From: Methanobacteriota archaeon
Lineage (GTDB): Archaea; Halobacteriota; Syntropharchaeia; JACQPP01
Reading direction: 5' to 3'
Length of the DNA stretch: 35,317 bases
NCBI GenBank assembly: GCA_016207465.1
Contig: JACQPP010000075.1
Coordinates: 1-35,317 of the forward strand
The position numbers and the translations under genes are program-made. Under the pieces are notes generated by a model. The model was not told the origin of the DNA. It saw only the letters and a program-made list of their open reading frames with translations, and did not search any database. Shown piece by piece: positions 1 through 8,500 of this stretch; within the stretch, counting starts at the first letter, position 1, and each line of letters starts with the position of its first letter.

Positions 1-1
1 G

Positions 2-1807
2 GGGCCGGACTTCCCCACCGCGGGCATCATCCACGGCAAGACCGGCATCCGGGAGGCCTACGAGACCGGCCGCGGGCTCATCAAGGTCCGCGCCAAGGCC
101 GACATCGAGGAGGACAAGCGGGGCCGCAGCCGCATCATCGTCACCGAGATTCCCTACCAGGTGAACAAGACTTCTCTGCTGGAGGCCATCGCGGACCTGG
201 TGCGGGACAAGAAGGTGGAGGGCATCTCGGACCTGCGGGACGAGTCGGACCGGGATGGCATGCGGGTGGTGGTGGAGCTGAAGGCAGACGCGAATGCGGA
301 GATTGTGCTGAACCAGCTCTTCAAGCACACGCAGATGGAGACCACCTTCGGCATCATCAACCTGGCCCTGGTGGGGGGGGAGCCCCGGGTGCTGCCCCTG
401 CGGGACCTCCTGCAGCAGTTCGTGGACCACCGGAGGCAGGTCATCCGCCGGAGGACCCAGTTCCGCCTCGCGAAGGCGGAGAAGCGGGCCCACATCGTGG
501 AGGGGTTGCGCACCGCCATCTCGAAGCTCGACCAGACCATCGCCCTCATCCGGAAGTCCCGGTCGCCGGAGGAGGCCCGGGGGGCCCTCATGGCGAAGAT
601 GGCCCTCTCGGAGGAGCAGGCCAACGCCATCCTGGAGATGCGCCTCTCCCGGCTGACGGGGCTGGAGCGGGAGAAACTGGAGCAGGAATATGAGGAGCTG
701 CGGAAGACCATCGCGCGGCTGAAGAAAATCCTGGCCTCGGAGAAGGAGATTCTGGGCCTCATCCGCGAGGAGTTGCAGGAACTCAAGTCTAAATACGGGG
801 ACGAGCGGCGTACCCGCATCGTGGAGCGCACCGTGGAGCTGGGGGTGGAGGACCTTATCGCCCAGGAGGAGATGGTGGTCTCCATCACCCACGGGGGCTA
901 CATCAAGCGGCTCCCGGTGGACTCCTTCCGGCGGCAGCGGCGCGGGGGCAAGGGCATCGTGGGGATGGAGACCAAGGAGGAGGACTTCGTGCGGGACATC
1001 TTCGTGGCCAACACCCACGACCACCTCCTCTTCTTCTCGAACCTGGGGAAGGCCTACTGGCTGAAGACCTACGAGGTCCCCCAGGCGGGGCGGCACGCCA
1101 AGGGCAAGGCCATCATCAACCTCATCAAGGTCTCCCCGGGGGAGAGGATTACCGCCTCCATCCCGGTCCATGAGTTCGACGACAAGCGCTACCTGTTCTT
1201 CGCCACCCGGCAGGGGACGGTGAAGAAGACCCGCCTCGACGCCTTCAGCAATCCCCGGTCCAGCGGCATCCGGGCCATGGGCCTCCGCGGGGGCGACGAG
1301 CTGGAGGACGTGAAGCTCACCGACGGGAAGCACGAGGTCATCCTCGCCACCCGCCTGGGGCAGGCGGTGCGCTTCCATGAGGAGGAGGTCCGCGACATGG
1401 GGCGGGGGGCCGCCGGGGTCCGGGGCATCCGGGTCTCCCGGGGGGACCGGGTCATCTCCCTGGAGGTGGTGGAGCCGAAGAACGTCCTCCTCGCCATCAC
1501 CGAGAAGGGCTACGGGAAGCGCACGGAGGTGGCGGAGTACCGGAAGACCGCGCGGGGGGGCAAGGGGGTCATCAACGTGAAGGTCACTGACAAGACCGGC
1601 CCCGTGGTCTCCATCCTGAACGTGACCGACGAGGACGAGATTATCCTCATGTCATCGAGGGGGCAGACCATCCGCACCGTCGTCAAGCAAATCAGCCTCC
1701 AGGGGCGGGCCACCCAGGGGGTGCGGGTCATGAATCTGGAGGGGGGAGACCGGGTGGTGGCCGCCGAGAAGGTCATTGAAGAGGGGAACGGGAACGGCGA
1801 GGAGTAG
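2..1807 (+). CDS. gyrA: DNA gyrase subunit A, 5'-truncated by the window edge
   Basis: Frame 2 is open from the window start (GPDFPTAGIIHGKTGIREAYETGRG...EIPYQVNK). It contains the GyrA-box QRRGGKG and beta-pinwheel repeats typical of the GyrA CTD. Confidence 0.97.
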   Translation, partial: GPDFPTAGIIHGKTGIREAYETGRGLIKVRAKADIEEDKRGRSRIIVTEIPYQVNKTSLLEAIADLVRDKKVEGISDLRDESDRDGMRVVVELKADANAEIVLNQLFKHTQMETTFGIINLALVGGEPRVLPLRDLLQQFVDHRRQVIRRRTQFRLAKAEKRAHIVEGLRTAISKLDQTIALIRKSRSPEEARGALMAKMALSEEQANAILEMRLSRLTGLEREKLEQEYEELRKTIARLKKILASEKEILGLIREELQELKSKYGDERRTRIVERTVELGVEDLIAQEEMVVSITHGGYIKRLPVDSFRRQRRGGKGIVGMETKEEDFVRDIFVANTHDHLLFFSNLGKAYWLKTYEVPQAGRHAKGKAIINLIKVSPGERITASIPVHEFDDKRYLFFATRQGTVKKTRLDAFSNPRSSGIRAMGLRGGDELEDVKLTDGKHEVILATRLGQAVRFHEEEVRDMGRGAAGVRGIRVSRGDRVISLEVVEPKNVLLAITEKGYGKRTEVAEYRKTARGGKGVINVKVTDKTGPVVSILNVTDEDEIILMSSRGQTIRTVVKQISLQGRATQGVRVMNLEGGDRVVAAEKVIEEGNGNGEE

Positions 1808-1829
1808 GATTTCCACAACGCCTTCGTAT

Positions 1830-1904
1830 CCGCAGATTTCGCAGATGAACGCAGATTAAAAAACGGGCAAAATAACTTTGTGTAATCTGCGTAATCTGTG
1901 GATA
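1830..1904. repeat. Imperfect inverted repeat of CGCAGATT-type units between convergent genes
   Basis: ATCCGCAGATTTCGCAGAT...AACGCAGATT and, inverted, AATCTGCGTAATCTGTGGAT. The arms are close reverse complements around a short spacer. Confidence 0.75.
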
Positions 1905-1929
1905 GGCCAAGGACTTTCAGAATGGAGCA

Positions 1930-2760
1930 CTAATCCGGGACCACCACGACGGGCACCGGGGCGCTGTTGATGAGGTCCTGGGCGGTGCTCTGGTGGACGA
2001 AGCGGAAGGCCTTGTCGTATCTCTGGTGGCCCATGACGAGGAGGTCGTAGGTCTTGGCGAGCTGGGCGAGGTAGGCGGGGAGGGAGTCGCTGCCGTGGGG
2101 GACCTCCACGGCCTCGTAGGTGACGGGGATGTTCTGCTTGCGGCAGAGTTCGGCGAAGCGCTTGAGGCCGTTCTTCTTGAGGGCCACGATGTCGGGGATG
2201 TCGCCGGGGAAGAGGGCGGTGATGAGGTGGACCTCCGTCCCCATCTGGCGGGCGAGGCGGATGGCCACCTGGCCCACCTTGGTCATCTCCTTGCGGAGGG
2301 GGTTGACGGGGACCAGGATTCTCTTCATGGCGACGGAGTCGGAGGGCGGAGGCATGTCCTGGGATTGGGGGACCACCGCGACGGGGATGGTGGCGAGGTT
2401 GATGAGGTCCTGGGCGGTGGACTGGTGGACGAAGCGGTAGATGCGGTCGTATTTGCCGTGGCCCATGAGGATGAGGTCGCAGCCCCGGGCGTGGCGGCAG
2501 ATGCGGGGGGCGAGGGCCTCGTTGCCCCCCTCCACCTCCTCCACCTGGAAGGTGGCCTCGACTCCCTGGCTCCGGCAGAGTTCCTTGAGCCGGTCGAGTC
2601 CCTGGCGGCGGAGGTCCTTGATTTCCCTGACCTCGCTCTGGAAGTTGAGGGCCACCACGCGGAGGGTGGCGTGGAGGCCGCGGGCCCACTCGATGGCAGT
2701 GGCCATGACGCGGTCGCCTCCTTTGATGGGGTCCACGGCCACCCGGATTCTGCGGAACAT
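1930..2760 (-). CDS. Tandem universal stress protein (two UspA domains)
   Basis: Two similar halves, each with an RI(R/L)V(A/P)V(D/N)P start and an LI/LVMGH..YD..(F/Y)RFVHQSTAQDLIN..PV.VVP end. Confidence 0.9.
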   Translation of the reverse strand: MFRRIRVAVDPIKGGDRVMATAIEWARGLHATLRVVALNFQSEVREIKDLRRQGLDRLKELCRSQGVEATFQVEEVEGGNEALAPRICRHARGCDLILMGHGKYDRIYRFVHQSTAQDLINLATIPVAVVPQSQDMPPPSDSVAMKRILVPVNPLRKEMTKVGQVAIRLARQMGTEVHLITALFPGDIPDIVALKKNGLKRFAELCRKQNIPVTYEAVEVPHGSDSLPAYLAQLAKTYDLLVMGHQRYDKAFRFVHQSTAQDLINSAPVPVVVVPD

Positions 2761-3129
2761 TTATCCGAGTATCTGTTTGATTTTCTCGGCGGCCTTCTCC
2801 ATCTCGACGAGGGCGAGCCCGAGGCCGGCCTCGGGGCGGGCCATGGCGACGAGGAGGGCCTTGGGTCCGGCGCCGGCGGCGATGACCTTGCCCTCTTTGG
2901 ATTCGACGACTACGCGGTCGGGGATTCCTTTCTTGAGTTCGCTGGTGGCGGTCTCGGCGGCGCCGAGCATGGTGGCGCTCATGGCGGCGAAGGTCTCGGC
3001 CCGGATGGAGCCGGTGATGTTGGAGGCCATGAGGAGGCCGTCGCGGGAGACCACGGCGGAGGCCTCGATGTCCCCGACGTTCTTGAGGTCGTTGAGAATC
3101 TTCTCCAGCATCTCTCTGGTGGTGGCCAT
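2761..3129 (-). CDS. Roadblock/LC7 domain protein
   Basis: 122 aa: LNDLKNVGDIEASAVVSRDGLLMASNI...ATMLGAAETATSELKKG...VVVESKEGKVIAAGAG. Stop codon abuts the uspA start. Confidence 0.9.
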   Translation of the reverse strand: MATTREMLEKILNDLKNVGDIEASAVVSRDGLLMASNITGSIRAETFAAMSATMLGAAETATSELKKGIPDRVVVESKEGKVIAAGAGPKALLVAMARPEAGLGLALVEMEKAAEKIKQILG

Positions 3130-3166
3130 GGGTGTGGTCTCCGCCCCTAAAACGACCTGGGGGGTC

Positions 3167-4336
3167 TTATAGTCCCTCCATGATTCGCTTCAGGAGCATC
3201 TCGAAGGCGTCGGTGACCCCGGTCTTGGAGGTGGCCACCGCGGGGAGGATGGGGATGTCCCGGGGGAGCTTCATGCGGTCCCGGAGGTCGTCGGGCTTCA
3301 TGGCCCCGGAGAGGTCCTGCTTGTTGGCGATGACCACCGTGGGGAGCCCGAAGGTCTTGGTAAGTTCGAGCATGGTCTTGGCGCGGGGGAAGCTGGTGGG
3401 CTGGGTGGAGTCCACCACCAGGAAGACCCCGAGGGCCTCGCCTCCGAGGAGTTTGAGGATGGGGTCGAAGCGCTCCTGGCCGGGGGTGCCGAAGATGTCG
3501 GCGGAGATGCCGCGGTGCTCGATGTGGCCGTGGTCGAGGGCGATGGTGGTCCCCAGGCGGTTGACGGAGACGGCCCGGGTGGAGATGGAGTGGATGAAGG
3601 TGGACTTGCCCGCGTGGTAGGGGCCGGTGACCAGGATTTTGGGGATGAATGCCTTGACGCCCCCCGGCTTGATGACCCGGAAGAGCATGGTGGCATCCTT
3701 GGTCTGGGTCCAGTCCACCTTGGAGACCCCGTAGTATTGGCCGAAGATGACGCGCTCGGCGATGCCCCCCACCTTGACCACCGCGTTGAAGAGCTCGTCC
3801 TTGATGCGGCGGATGGTTTCGTCCGAGTAGGGCCAGGCGGTGAAGTTGCAGATGGACACCGTGTCGTAGAGGACCAGGACCTTGTGGAAGTCCTGGAGGA
3901 GCTGGAGGGTGTCCTCCTCCCCGGCCAGGTCCATGATGTTGGAGAGGGACTCGCAGACCAGGAGCCCCCGGGGGTTCTCCTCCAGGGCCTTCTCCACGGT
4001 CTTGAGGATGCTGGCGGTGTCCTCGGGGTCCTCCACCAGGTAGCGCTCCTCCGAGTCCTGGCCGATTAGGGCGCTGTAGGCGTCCACGATGATGAGGTGG
4101 TCCCGGTGGGAGTTCAGGTCCCAGCCGAGTTCCTCGAAGCGGTCCCGGATGGCGTGGGGCGAGGCCGTGGAGGTCACGTAGATGCCCTTGACCCCCTTCT
4201 CCAGGTTGTGATAGAGGCTCTGCATCCCGAAGACATCCCCCTCCACCCCCGGGTGGATGAGGTAGACCAGGGACTTGCCTGTAGGGATGCCTCCGTCGAG
4301 GTATTCGTCGAGCTTCGGGATTCCGGTTTCAATCAT
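3167..4336 (-). CDS. Fusion of a degenerate RecA/KaiC (RAD55)-like domain with a Ras/MglA-type small GTPase
   Basis: N-terminus GIPKLDEYLDGGIP...IHPGVEGDVFG, where the Walker A Lys is absent. C-terminus has G1 GPYHAGKST, G3 DIFGTPGQERF, G4 NKQD and G5-like TSK. Confidence 0.88.
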   Translation of the reverse strand: MIETGIPKLDEYLDGGIPTGKSLVYLIHPGVEGDVFGMQSLYHNLEKGVKGIYVTSTASPHAIRDRFEELGWDLNSHRDHLIIVDAYSALIGQDSEERYLVEDPEDTASILKTVEKALEENPRGLLVCESLSNIMDLAGEEDTLQLLQDFHKVLVLYDTVSICNFTAWPYSDETIRRIKDELFNAVVKVGGIAERVIFGQYYGVSKVDWTQTKDATMLFRVIKPGGVKAFIPKILVTGPYHAGKSTFIHSISTRAVSVNRLGTTIALDHGHIEHRGISADIFGTPGQERFDPILKLLGGEALGVFLVVDSTQPTSFPRAKTMLELTKTFGLPTVVIANKQDLSGAMKPDDLRDRMKLPRDIPILPAVATSKTGVTDAFEMLLKRIMEGL

Positions 4337-4414
4337 CCAGCAGTCCAGGGCCCCCGGGCCCCCTCCCCCACGATGTTCCTTGTGCTGGTCATACGGTTCC
4401 TGTGCATAAAAAGC

Positions 4415-5140
4415 CTACGGCGGCGCGGGCCTCACATAGGAGTACTTGATGTTGATTTTCGAGCCCTCGACCTCGTACTCGTACCACTTGGTGGGCTTCT
4501 GGGACATCCCCATTGCCCGCAGGAAGCAGCTGTCGTTCTCCACCTTGACCTCCAGCACCCCGTCCAGCAGCTGCTTCAGGGTGTTGATGGTGGCATCGTC
4601 GTGCATCCCCTGCTCCACCACGTAGATGCCCAGGGCATCGGCGGTCTTGATGCGCCCCGTGAACACGTGGAGGAAGCGGAACACCGTCTGGAGGTTCGAG
4701 TACATGAGCATGGTGCTCAGGGAGTAGACGCAGAGCCGCGCCTTGCGCACCTGCTTCTTCATCCAGAAGTCCTCGAAGAAGTTGGTGATGCCCACCGAGA
4801 TGCCCGTCAGGTTCACCGGGCTCGACACCCGCTTGATGTTCTCCGTGTCCCCGATGGCGAGGCCGATGGTCTGGGACATGCAGTCCACGATGCCCAGCCG
4901 CGGCTTGTGGGGCTCTAGGTCCAGCCCGTTGTCCTTGAACCACTTCAGGGCGTCCTCCCCCGACATGCTGGTGGTCACCAGGATTCCCGACTCCCCCTGG
5001 GCCAGCCCCGAGTAGAGGATGTTGTTGGCGATGACCTCCTTCCCGCTCATGGGGGGCCCGATGAGCATGATGTTCGTGCCCCCCTTCACCACCGGCACCA
5101 CCTCCTCCAACCCCGGGATGCCCAGCTTGTAGTCGCTCAT
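4415..5140 (-). CDS. RecA/KaiC (RAD55)-family ATPase-like protein
   Basis: MSDYKLGIPGLEEVVPVVKGGTNIMLIGPPMSGKEVIANNIL...; P-loop-like GPPMSGKE. Start chosen at the ATG at 5138-5140. Confidence 0.85.
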   Translation of the reverse strand: MSDYKLGIPGLEEVVPVVKGGTNIMLIGPPMSGKEVIANNILYSGLAQGESGILVTTSMSGEDALKWFKDNGLDLEPHKPRLGIVDCMSQTIGLAIGDTENIKRVSSPVNLTGISVGITNFFEDFWMKKQVRKARLCVYSLSTMLMYSNLQTVFRFLHVFTGRIKTADALGIYVVEQGMHDDATINTLKQLLDGVLEVKVENDSCFLRAMGMSQKPTKWYEYEVEGSKINIKYSYVRPAPP

Positions 5141-5182
5141 GACGGTGGGTAACAATCGGGGGAGGGTGCTTAAATGGTTTTT

Positions 5183-5239
5183 CCCCCGCTCGCTTCGCTC
5201 GCGGGGGGTGTCTTTTCCCTCGCTCCGCTCGGGAAAAAA
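5183..5239. repeat. Two adjacent inverted repeats with GAGCGAAGCGAG-like loops
   Basis: CCCCCGCtcgcttcgctcGCGGGGGG and TTTTCCCtcgctccgctcGGGAAAA. Confidence 0.8.
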
Positions 5240-5255
5240 CACATATGCCTGATTT

Positions 5256-5690
5256 TTACAGGCTCTTCAGATACGCCACGAGGTCGTCCAGCTGCTCCGG
5301 GCTCAACTGGTCCTTGAAGGTCTTCGGCATGACTCCGGGGGGAAACCCGCTGACCACCACTGCATCCGGGCTCACGATGGACTCCCGGATGTAGGCGTCC
5401 CCCTTCGACCCGACTCCCTTCAGCCCCGGTCCCACAATCCGGCTGTCGCCGGTGGCGTGGCACGAGGTGCAGGCGGGGCTGGCCACCTTCTCGAAGATGT
5501 CCTTTCCCCTGGCGGCGTCCCCCCTGGCCGCCGCCGGGGTGGCCGCAGGGGGGGTCTCGGCCCGGGGTGTCGTCTGGCCCAGGGGCTGGGCGAGAGGCGG
5601 CGAGGCGAGAGGCGGAGGGGTGTGGTGGGAACACCCGGCGATGACCACCGCGGCCACCACCACCAGGAGGAGAAGGAGACGCCGGGCCAT
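5256..5690 (-). CDS. Monoheme c-type cytochrome lipoprotein
   Basis: N-terminal lipobox-like VVIAGC, heme motif CTSCH, and a C-terminal MPKTF..QLSPEQLDDLVAYLKSL cytochrome c fold signature. Confidence 0.92.
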   Translation of the reverse strand: MARRLLLLLVVVAAVVIAGCSHHTPPPLASPPLAQPLGQTTPRAETPPAATPAAARGDAARGKDIFEKVASPACTSCHATGDSRIVGPGLKGVGSKGDAYIRESIVSPDAVVVSGFPPGVMPKTFKDQLSPEQLDDLVAYLKSL

Positions 5691-5741
5691 ACGGGGGAGG
5701 TGTCCGGGAGTGGAAATATAAACCTTCCCGGCCATACTGAA

Positions 5742-5960
5742 GCGAGCGCAGAACGCCCAGGCGTTCACGCCGGGGATGAATGCGCTCGCGATTTCAATCT
5801 TCCGTGCTTGCCTGCTGGGCGCAGCCGCGAGGCGTTGGCCGGCGCCTCGCGGCGAGCACAGCATGAGGACCGAACGCGAAACAACATACAACATAGTCGG
5901 CAATACGCAATGTTCAGTTCGGTCCGAACAGCCAAGACGCCCCGGCCTTCAGGCCGGGGT
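5742..5960. repeat. Array of four consecutive inverted repeats; candidate structured RNA or IS200/IS605-derived non-autonomous element
   Basis: GCGAGCGCA/TGCGCTCGC enclosing GAACGC/GCGTTC; GCCGCGAGGCG/CGCCTCGCGGC; GACCGAAC/GTTCGGTC; CCCCGGCC(TTCA)GGCCGGGG. Confidence 0.6.
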
Positions 5961-5963
5961 GAT

Positions 5964-6395
5964 TCACGGCGGGGTGCCGTTCATCCGGCTGCGGATGGTC
6001 TCCTCGTACTTGCTGGGGCACTTGGCCGCGAGCCGGTCGGCCTCGAAGGTCCCGTCGGGGCCGAGGCGGCCGATGGCCACCACCCCCAGGTCCTCGCGGA
6101 AGATGCCGGGGAGAGGCCCCCGGTGGCTCACGTTCATCTCCCGCAGGCCGTCGGTGAGGCGGAACCGGGCGGTGTCCCCCTCCCTCTGGAGGCTCCCCCG
6201 GACGATGACGGCGGCCACCTGGACCGTCTCGGTGCGGTAGCGGGGCTGGTCCACCACCTCGCTCACATACTTGAAAGGGGAGCCGAAGGTGGTGGCGCTC
6301 AGGCCGATGAGCAGCAGCACCAGCACCAGGAAGACCCCCGCCAGGACGCGGATGCGCCGGTTCCCGGGGGGCAGGGGAGGGGACTCGGAGGCCAT
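5964..6395 (-). CDS. ccmE: Cytochrome c maturation heme chaperone CcmE, CxxxY variant
   Basis: N-terminal TM, then VSEVVDQPRYRTETVQVAAVIVRGSL..EGDTARFRLTDG...GVVAIGRLGPDGTFEADRLAAKCPSKYEE; the heme motif position reads C-PSK-Y. Confidence 0.9.
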   Translation of the reverse strand: MASESPPLPPGNRRIRVLAGVFLVLVLLLIGLSATTFGSPFKYVSEVVDQPRYRTETVQVAAVIVRGSLQREGDTARFRLTDGLREMNVSHRGPLPGIFREDLGVVAIGRLGPDGTFEADRLAAKCPSKYEETIRSRMNGTPP

Positions 6396-6535
6396 CACGG
6401 GGACGGTGGCCCCCCGGGGGTCTTGAATCCTCCCCGCCCCCGGAGATGCCACCGGAGCCACAGGAGATACCCCGCCAGGAGCCCCCACAGGATTCCGGCC
6501 GACAGGAGGATGGACTGGCCCACAGTATGGCTCAT
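6395..6535 (-). CDS. ccmD: CcmD-like small membrane protein
   Basis: 46 aa single-TM ORF MSHTVGQSILLSAGILWGLLAGYLLWLRWHLRGRGG, overlapping both ccmC and ccmE. Confidence 0.65.
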   Translation of the reverse strand: MSHTVGQSILLSAGILWGLLAGYLLWLRWHLRGRGGFKTPGGPPSP

Positions 6536-7176
6536 CCCCGGCCTCCTGATGCCTGCCATTCCCACCGGAGGGCTGCCATGGAGAACCCCGCGAGGCTGGC
6601 CACCATGAGGACCGCCACCCCCCACATGGGGGGCTCCAGGCCGATGGAGGCGCTGGTGGGATGGAGGGAGAACCCCGCGATGCGGGTGGAGAGGTAGGTC
6701 ATGGGGACCGACACGTAGCCGAAGACCCCCAGCACCGCGCTGAGGCGGGCGCGGGCCTCCGGCTCCTCCACCGCCCGCCGCAGGGTGAGCAGGCCCGCAT
6801 AGACGAACCACATGGAGAGGGTGGAGGTCTCGATGGGGTCCCACGTCCAGTAGAGGTTCTGGTGCTCGTACCAGGTTTCCCGCGCGAACAGGACCCCGGT
6901 GAGCAGGGTGATGGTGCAGAAGAGCAGCCCCAGCCGCGCCGAGCCCTCCGCGACTCCATCCCACCGGAGGCTGCGCGTTCGGAGGTAGAGCAGCCCCGCC
7001 GCCAGGGTGAGGGTGAAGAGCCCGGTGGCGAGGAGGGCGCTGGGGAACTCGAAGAAGAAGATGCGGTAGGCCTCCCCCAGCACCCGCGCTGGGGCCAGCG
7101 CCGCCAGCGCCCCCCAGGTCCCCGCGGCCCCCAGAGCCACGGATGTGAGCAGTAAAATGCTATTCTTCGAGGACAT
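6532..7176 (-). CDS. ccmC: Heme exporter CcmC
   Basis: Multi-TM protein with a tryptophan-rich WYEHQNLYWTWDPIETSTLSMWFVYAG motif. Confidence 0.9.
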   Translation of the reverse strand: MSSKNSILLLTSVALGAAGTWGALAALAPARVLGEAYRIFFFEFPSALLATGLFTLTLAAGLLYLRTRSLRWDGVAEGSARLGLLFCTITLLTGVLFARETWYEHQNLYWTWDPIETSTLSMWFVYAGLLTLRRAVEEPEARARLSAVLGVFGYVSVPMTYLSTRIAGFSLHPTSASIGLEPPMWGVAVLMVASLAGFSMAALRWEWQASGGRG

Positions 7177-7822
7177 ATTCCGCCGTGAGCCATGCGAGGA
7201 TGGTCATGGTCCCGGTATAGACCAGGAGGAGAAGAACCTCGCGCCCCGCATCTGCCGCGTATCCCTGGAGGACCTTCCGGAGGGCCCCCACGGAGGCGAA
7301 GGCCAGGGGGAGCAGAAGGGGGGCCAGCAGGACCGGGAGGAGCATCTCCCGGGTTCGGGTGTGGAGCAGCAGCGCGGAGAGGGCAGAGGCCGCCACCACC
7401 AGGCCCGCCATCCCCAGGAGGAGGACGCCGAAGGCCAGGAGGGGGTCCCCCGGGTAGGGGTAGCCGAAGAAGACCGCGAAGAGGGGGAAGAGGACCGCCT
7501 CCAGGAGCGTGAGGAGGAGGAGGTTGTGGAGCACCTTGCCCGCCATGATGGCCCCGGGCCCGATGGGGGCCCCCCGGAGCCCCCCCAGGGTCTCGTCCTC
7601 CCGCTCCCGGAGGAAACTCCGGGGGACCCCGAGGAGGGCGGCGAAGACCATCACCAGCCAGAGGAGCCCCGGTCCCGCCTGGGCCGCCGCCGGGGAGAGC
7701 CCCAGGGTGGCGGAGAAGAGGGCCGCGGTGAGGAGCCCGAAGAGTGCCATGAGGTGGAGGGCCTCCCGGGTCCGGAGTTCCACCCGCATCTCCTTTCGGA
7801 GAATCACCAATACTGCATTCAT
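7160..7822 (-). CDS. ccmB: Heme exporter CcmB-like ABC permease
   Basis: MNAVLVILRKEMRVELRTREAL...FLREREDETLGGLRGAPIGPGAIMAGK; six-TM pattern; overlaps ccmA and ccmC. Confidence 0.9.
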   Translation of the reverse strand: MNAVLVILRKEMRVELRTREALHLMALFGLLTAALFSATLGLSPAAAQAGPGLLWLVMVFAALLGVPRSFLREREDETLGGLRGAPIGPGAIMAGKVLHNLLLLTLLEAVLFPLFAVFFGYPYPGDPLLAFGVLLLGMAGLVVAASALSALLLHTRTREMLLPVLLAPLLLPLAFASVGALRKVLQGYAADAGREVLLLLVYTGTMTILAWLTAEYVLEE

Positions 7823-8454
7823 TCTATCACTCCACCTTCCTCCAGCCGGGCCTGGCGGCGGCAGAGGGAGGCCTCCCCCGGGTCCCCGGTGGTCAGGAGG
7901 ATGGCCCCGGGGAAGCGGGAGAGGAGCCCGCGGAGGAGTTCCTTCCCCTGGACATCCAGGCCGGCTATGGGTTCGTCGAGGAGGAGCACCCCGGGGTCGT
8001 GGAGCAGGGCCCGCGCGAGCCCGAGCCTCTGCCGCATCCCCCGGCTGTAGCCGGAGACCCGCTCCCCCCCGCGGGGCCCGAGGCCCACCGAGTTCAGCAG
8101 TTCGGGGATGCGCATGTGCAGCTCCCGCACCCCGTAGAGGTGGCCATAGAACTCCAGGTTCTCCCGTGCGGTCAGCTCCGGGTAGAGGAAGGGGGCATGG
8201 GTGAGCAGGCCCACCCGGCGACGGGCCCGCGCCGACACCCGCGGGTCCTCTCCCATCACCCGCACGCTCCCCCCGCCGGGGCGGAGGAGGCCACCGCACA
8301 GTTTCACCAGGGTGGTTTTCCCCGAGCCGTTGGCTCCCACCACCGCGAGGGACTCCCCCCGGGCGATGGCGAAGTCCACCCCCTGCAGCACCGGGCGCCC
8401 CCCGTAGGCGCGGGAGAGACCCCAGGCTTCCAGTGCAGGCGGGGAGGAAGACAT
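7819..8454 (-). CDS. ccmA: ABC transporter ATPase CcmA (start could be 8502)
   Basis: Walker A GANGSGKTT, signature VSGYSRGMRQRLGLARALL, Walker B VLLLDEPIAGLD. Confidence 0.9.
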   Translation of the reverse strand: MSSSPPALEAWGLSRAYGGRPVLQGVDFAIARGESLAVVGANGSGKTTLVKLCGGLLRPGGGSVRVMGEDPRVSARARRRVGLLTHAPFLYPELTARENLEFYGHLYGVRELHMRIPELLNSVGLGPRGGERVSGYSRGMRQRLGLARALLHDPGVLLLDEPIAGLDVQGKELLRGLLSRFPGAILLTTGDPGEASLCRRQARLEEGGVIE

Positions 8455-8500
8455 CGGGGAGTCTATATCTTCCGGGAGAATAAAGGGGGTAGAGTCCCCC

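Noticed and set aside
1993-3150. Long antisense ORF (385 aa) opposite uspA/roadblock
   Set aside because: Gly/Val/Glu-biased shadow ORF of high-GC coding DNA; the opposite strand encodes clear conserved domains.
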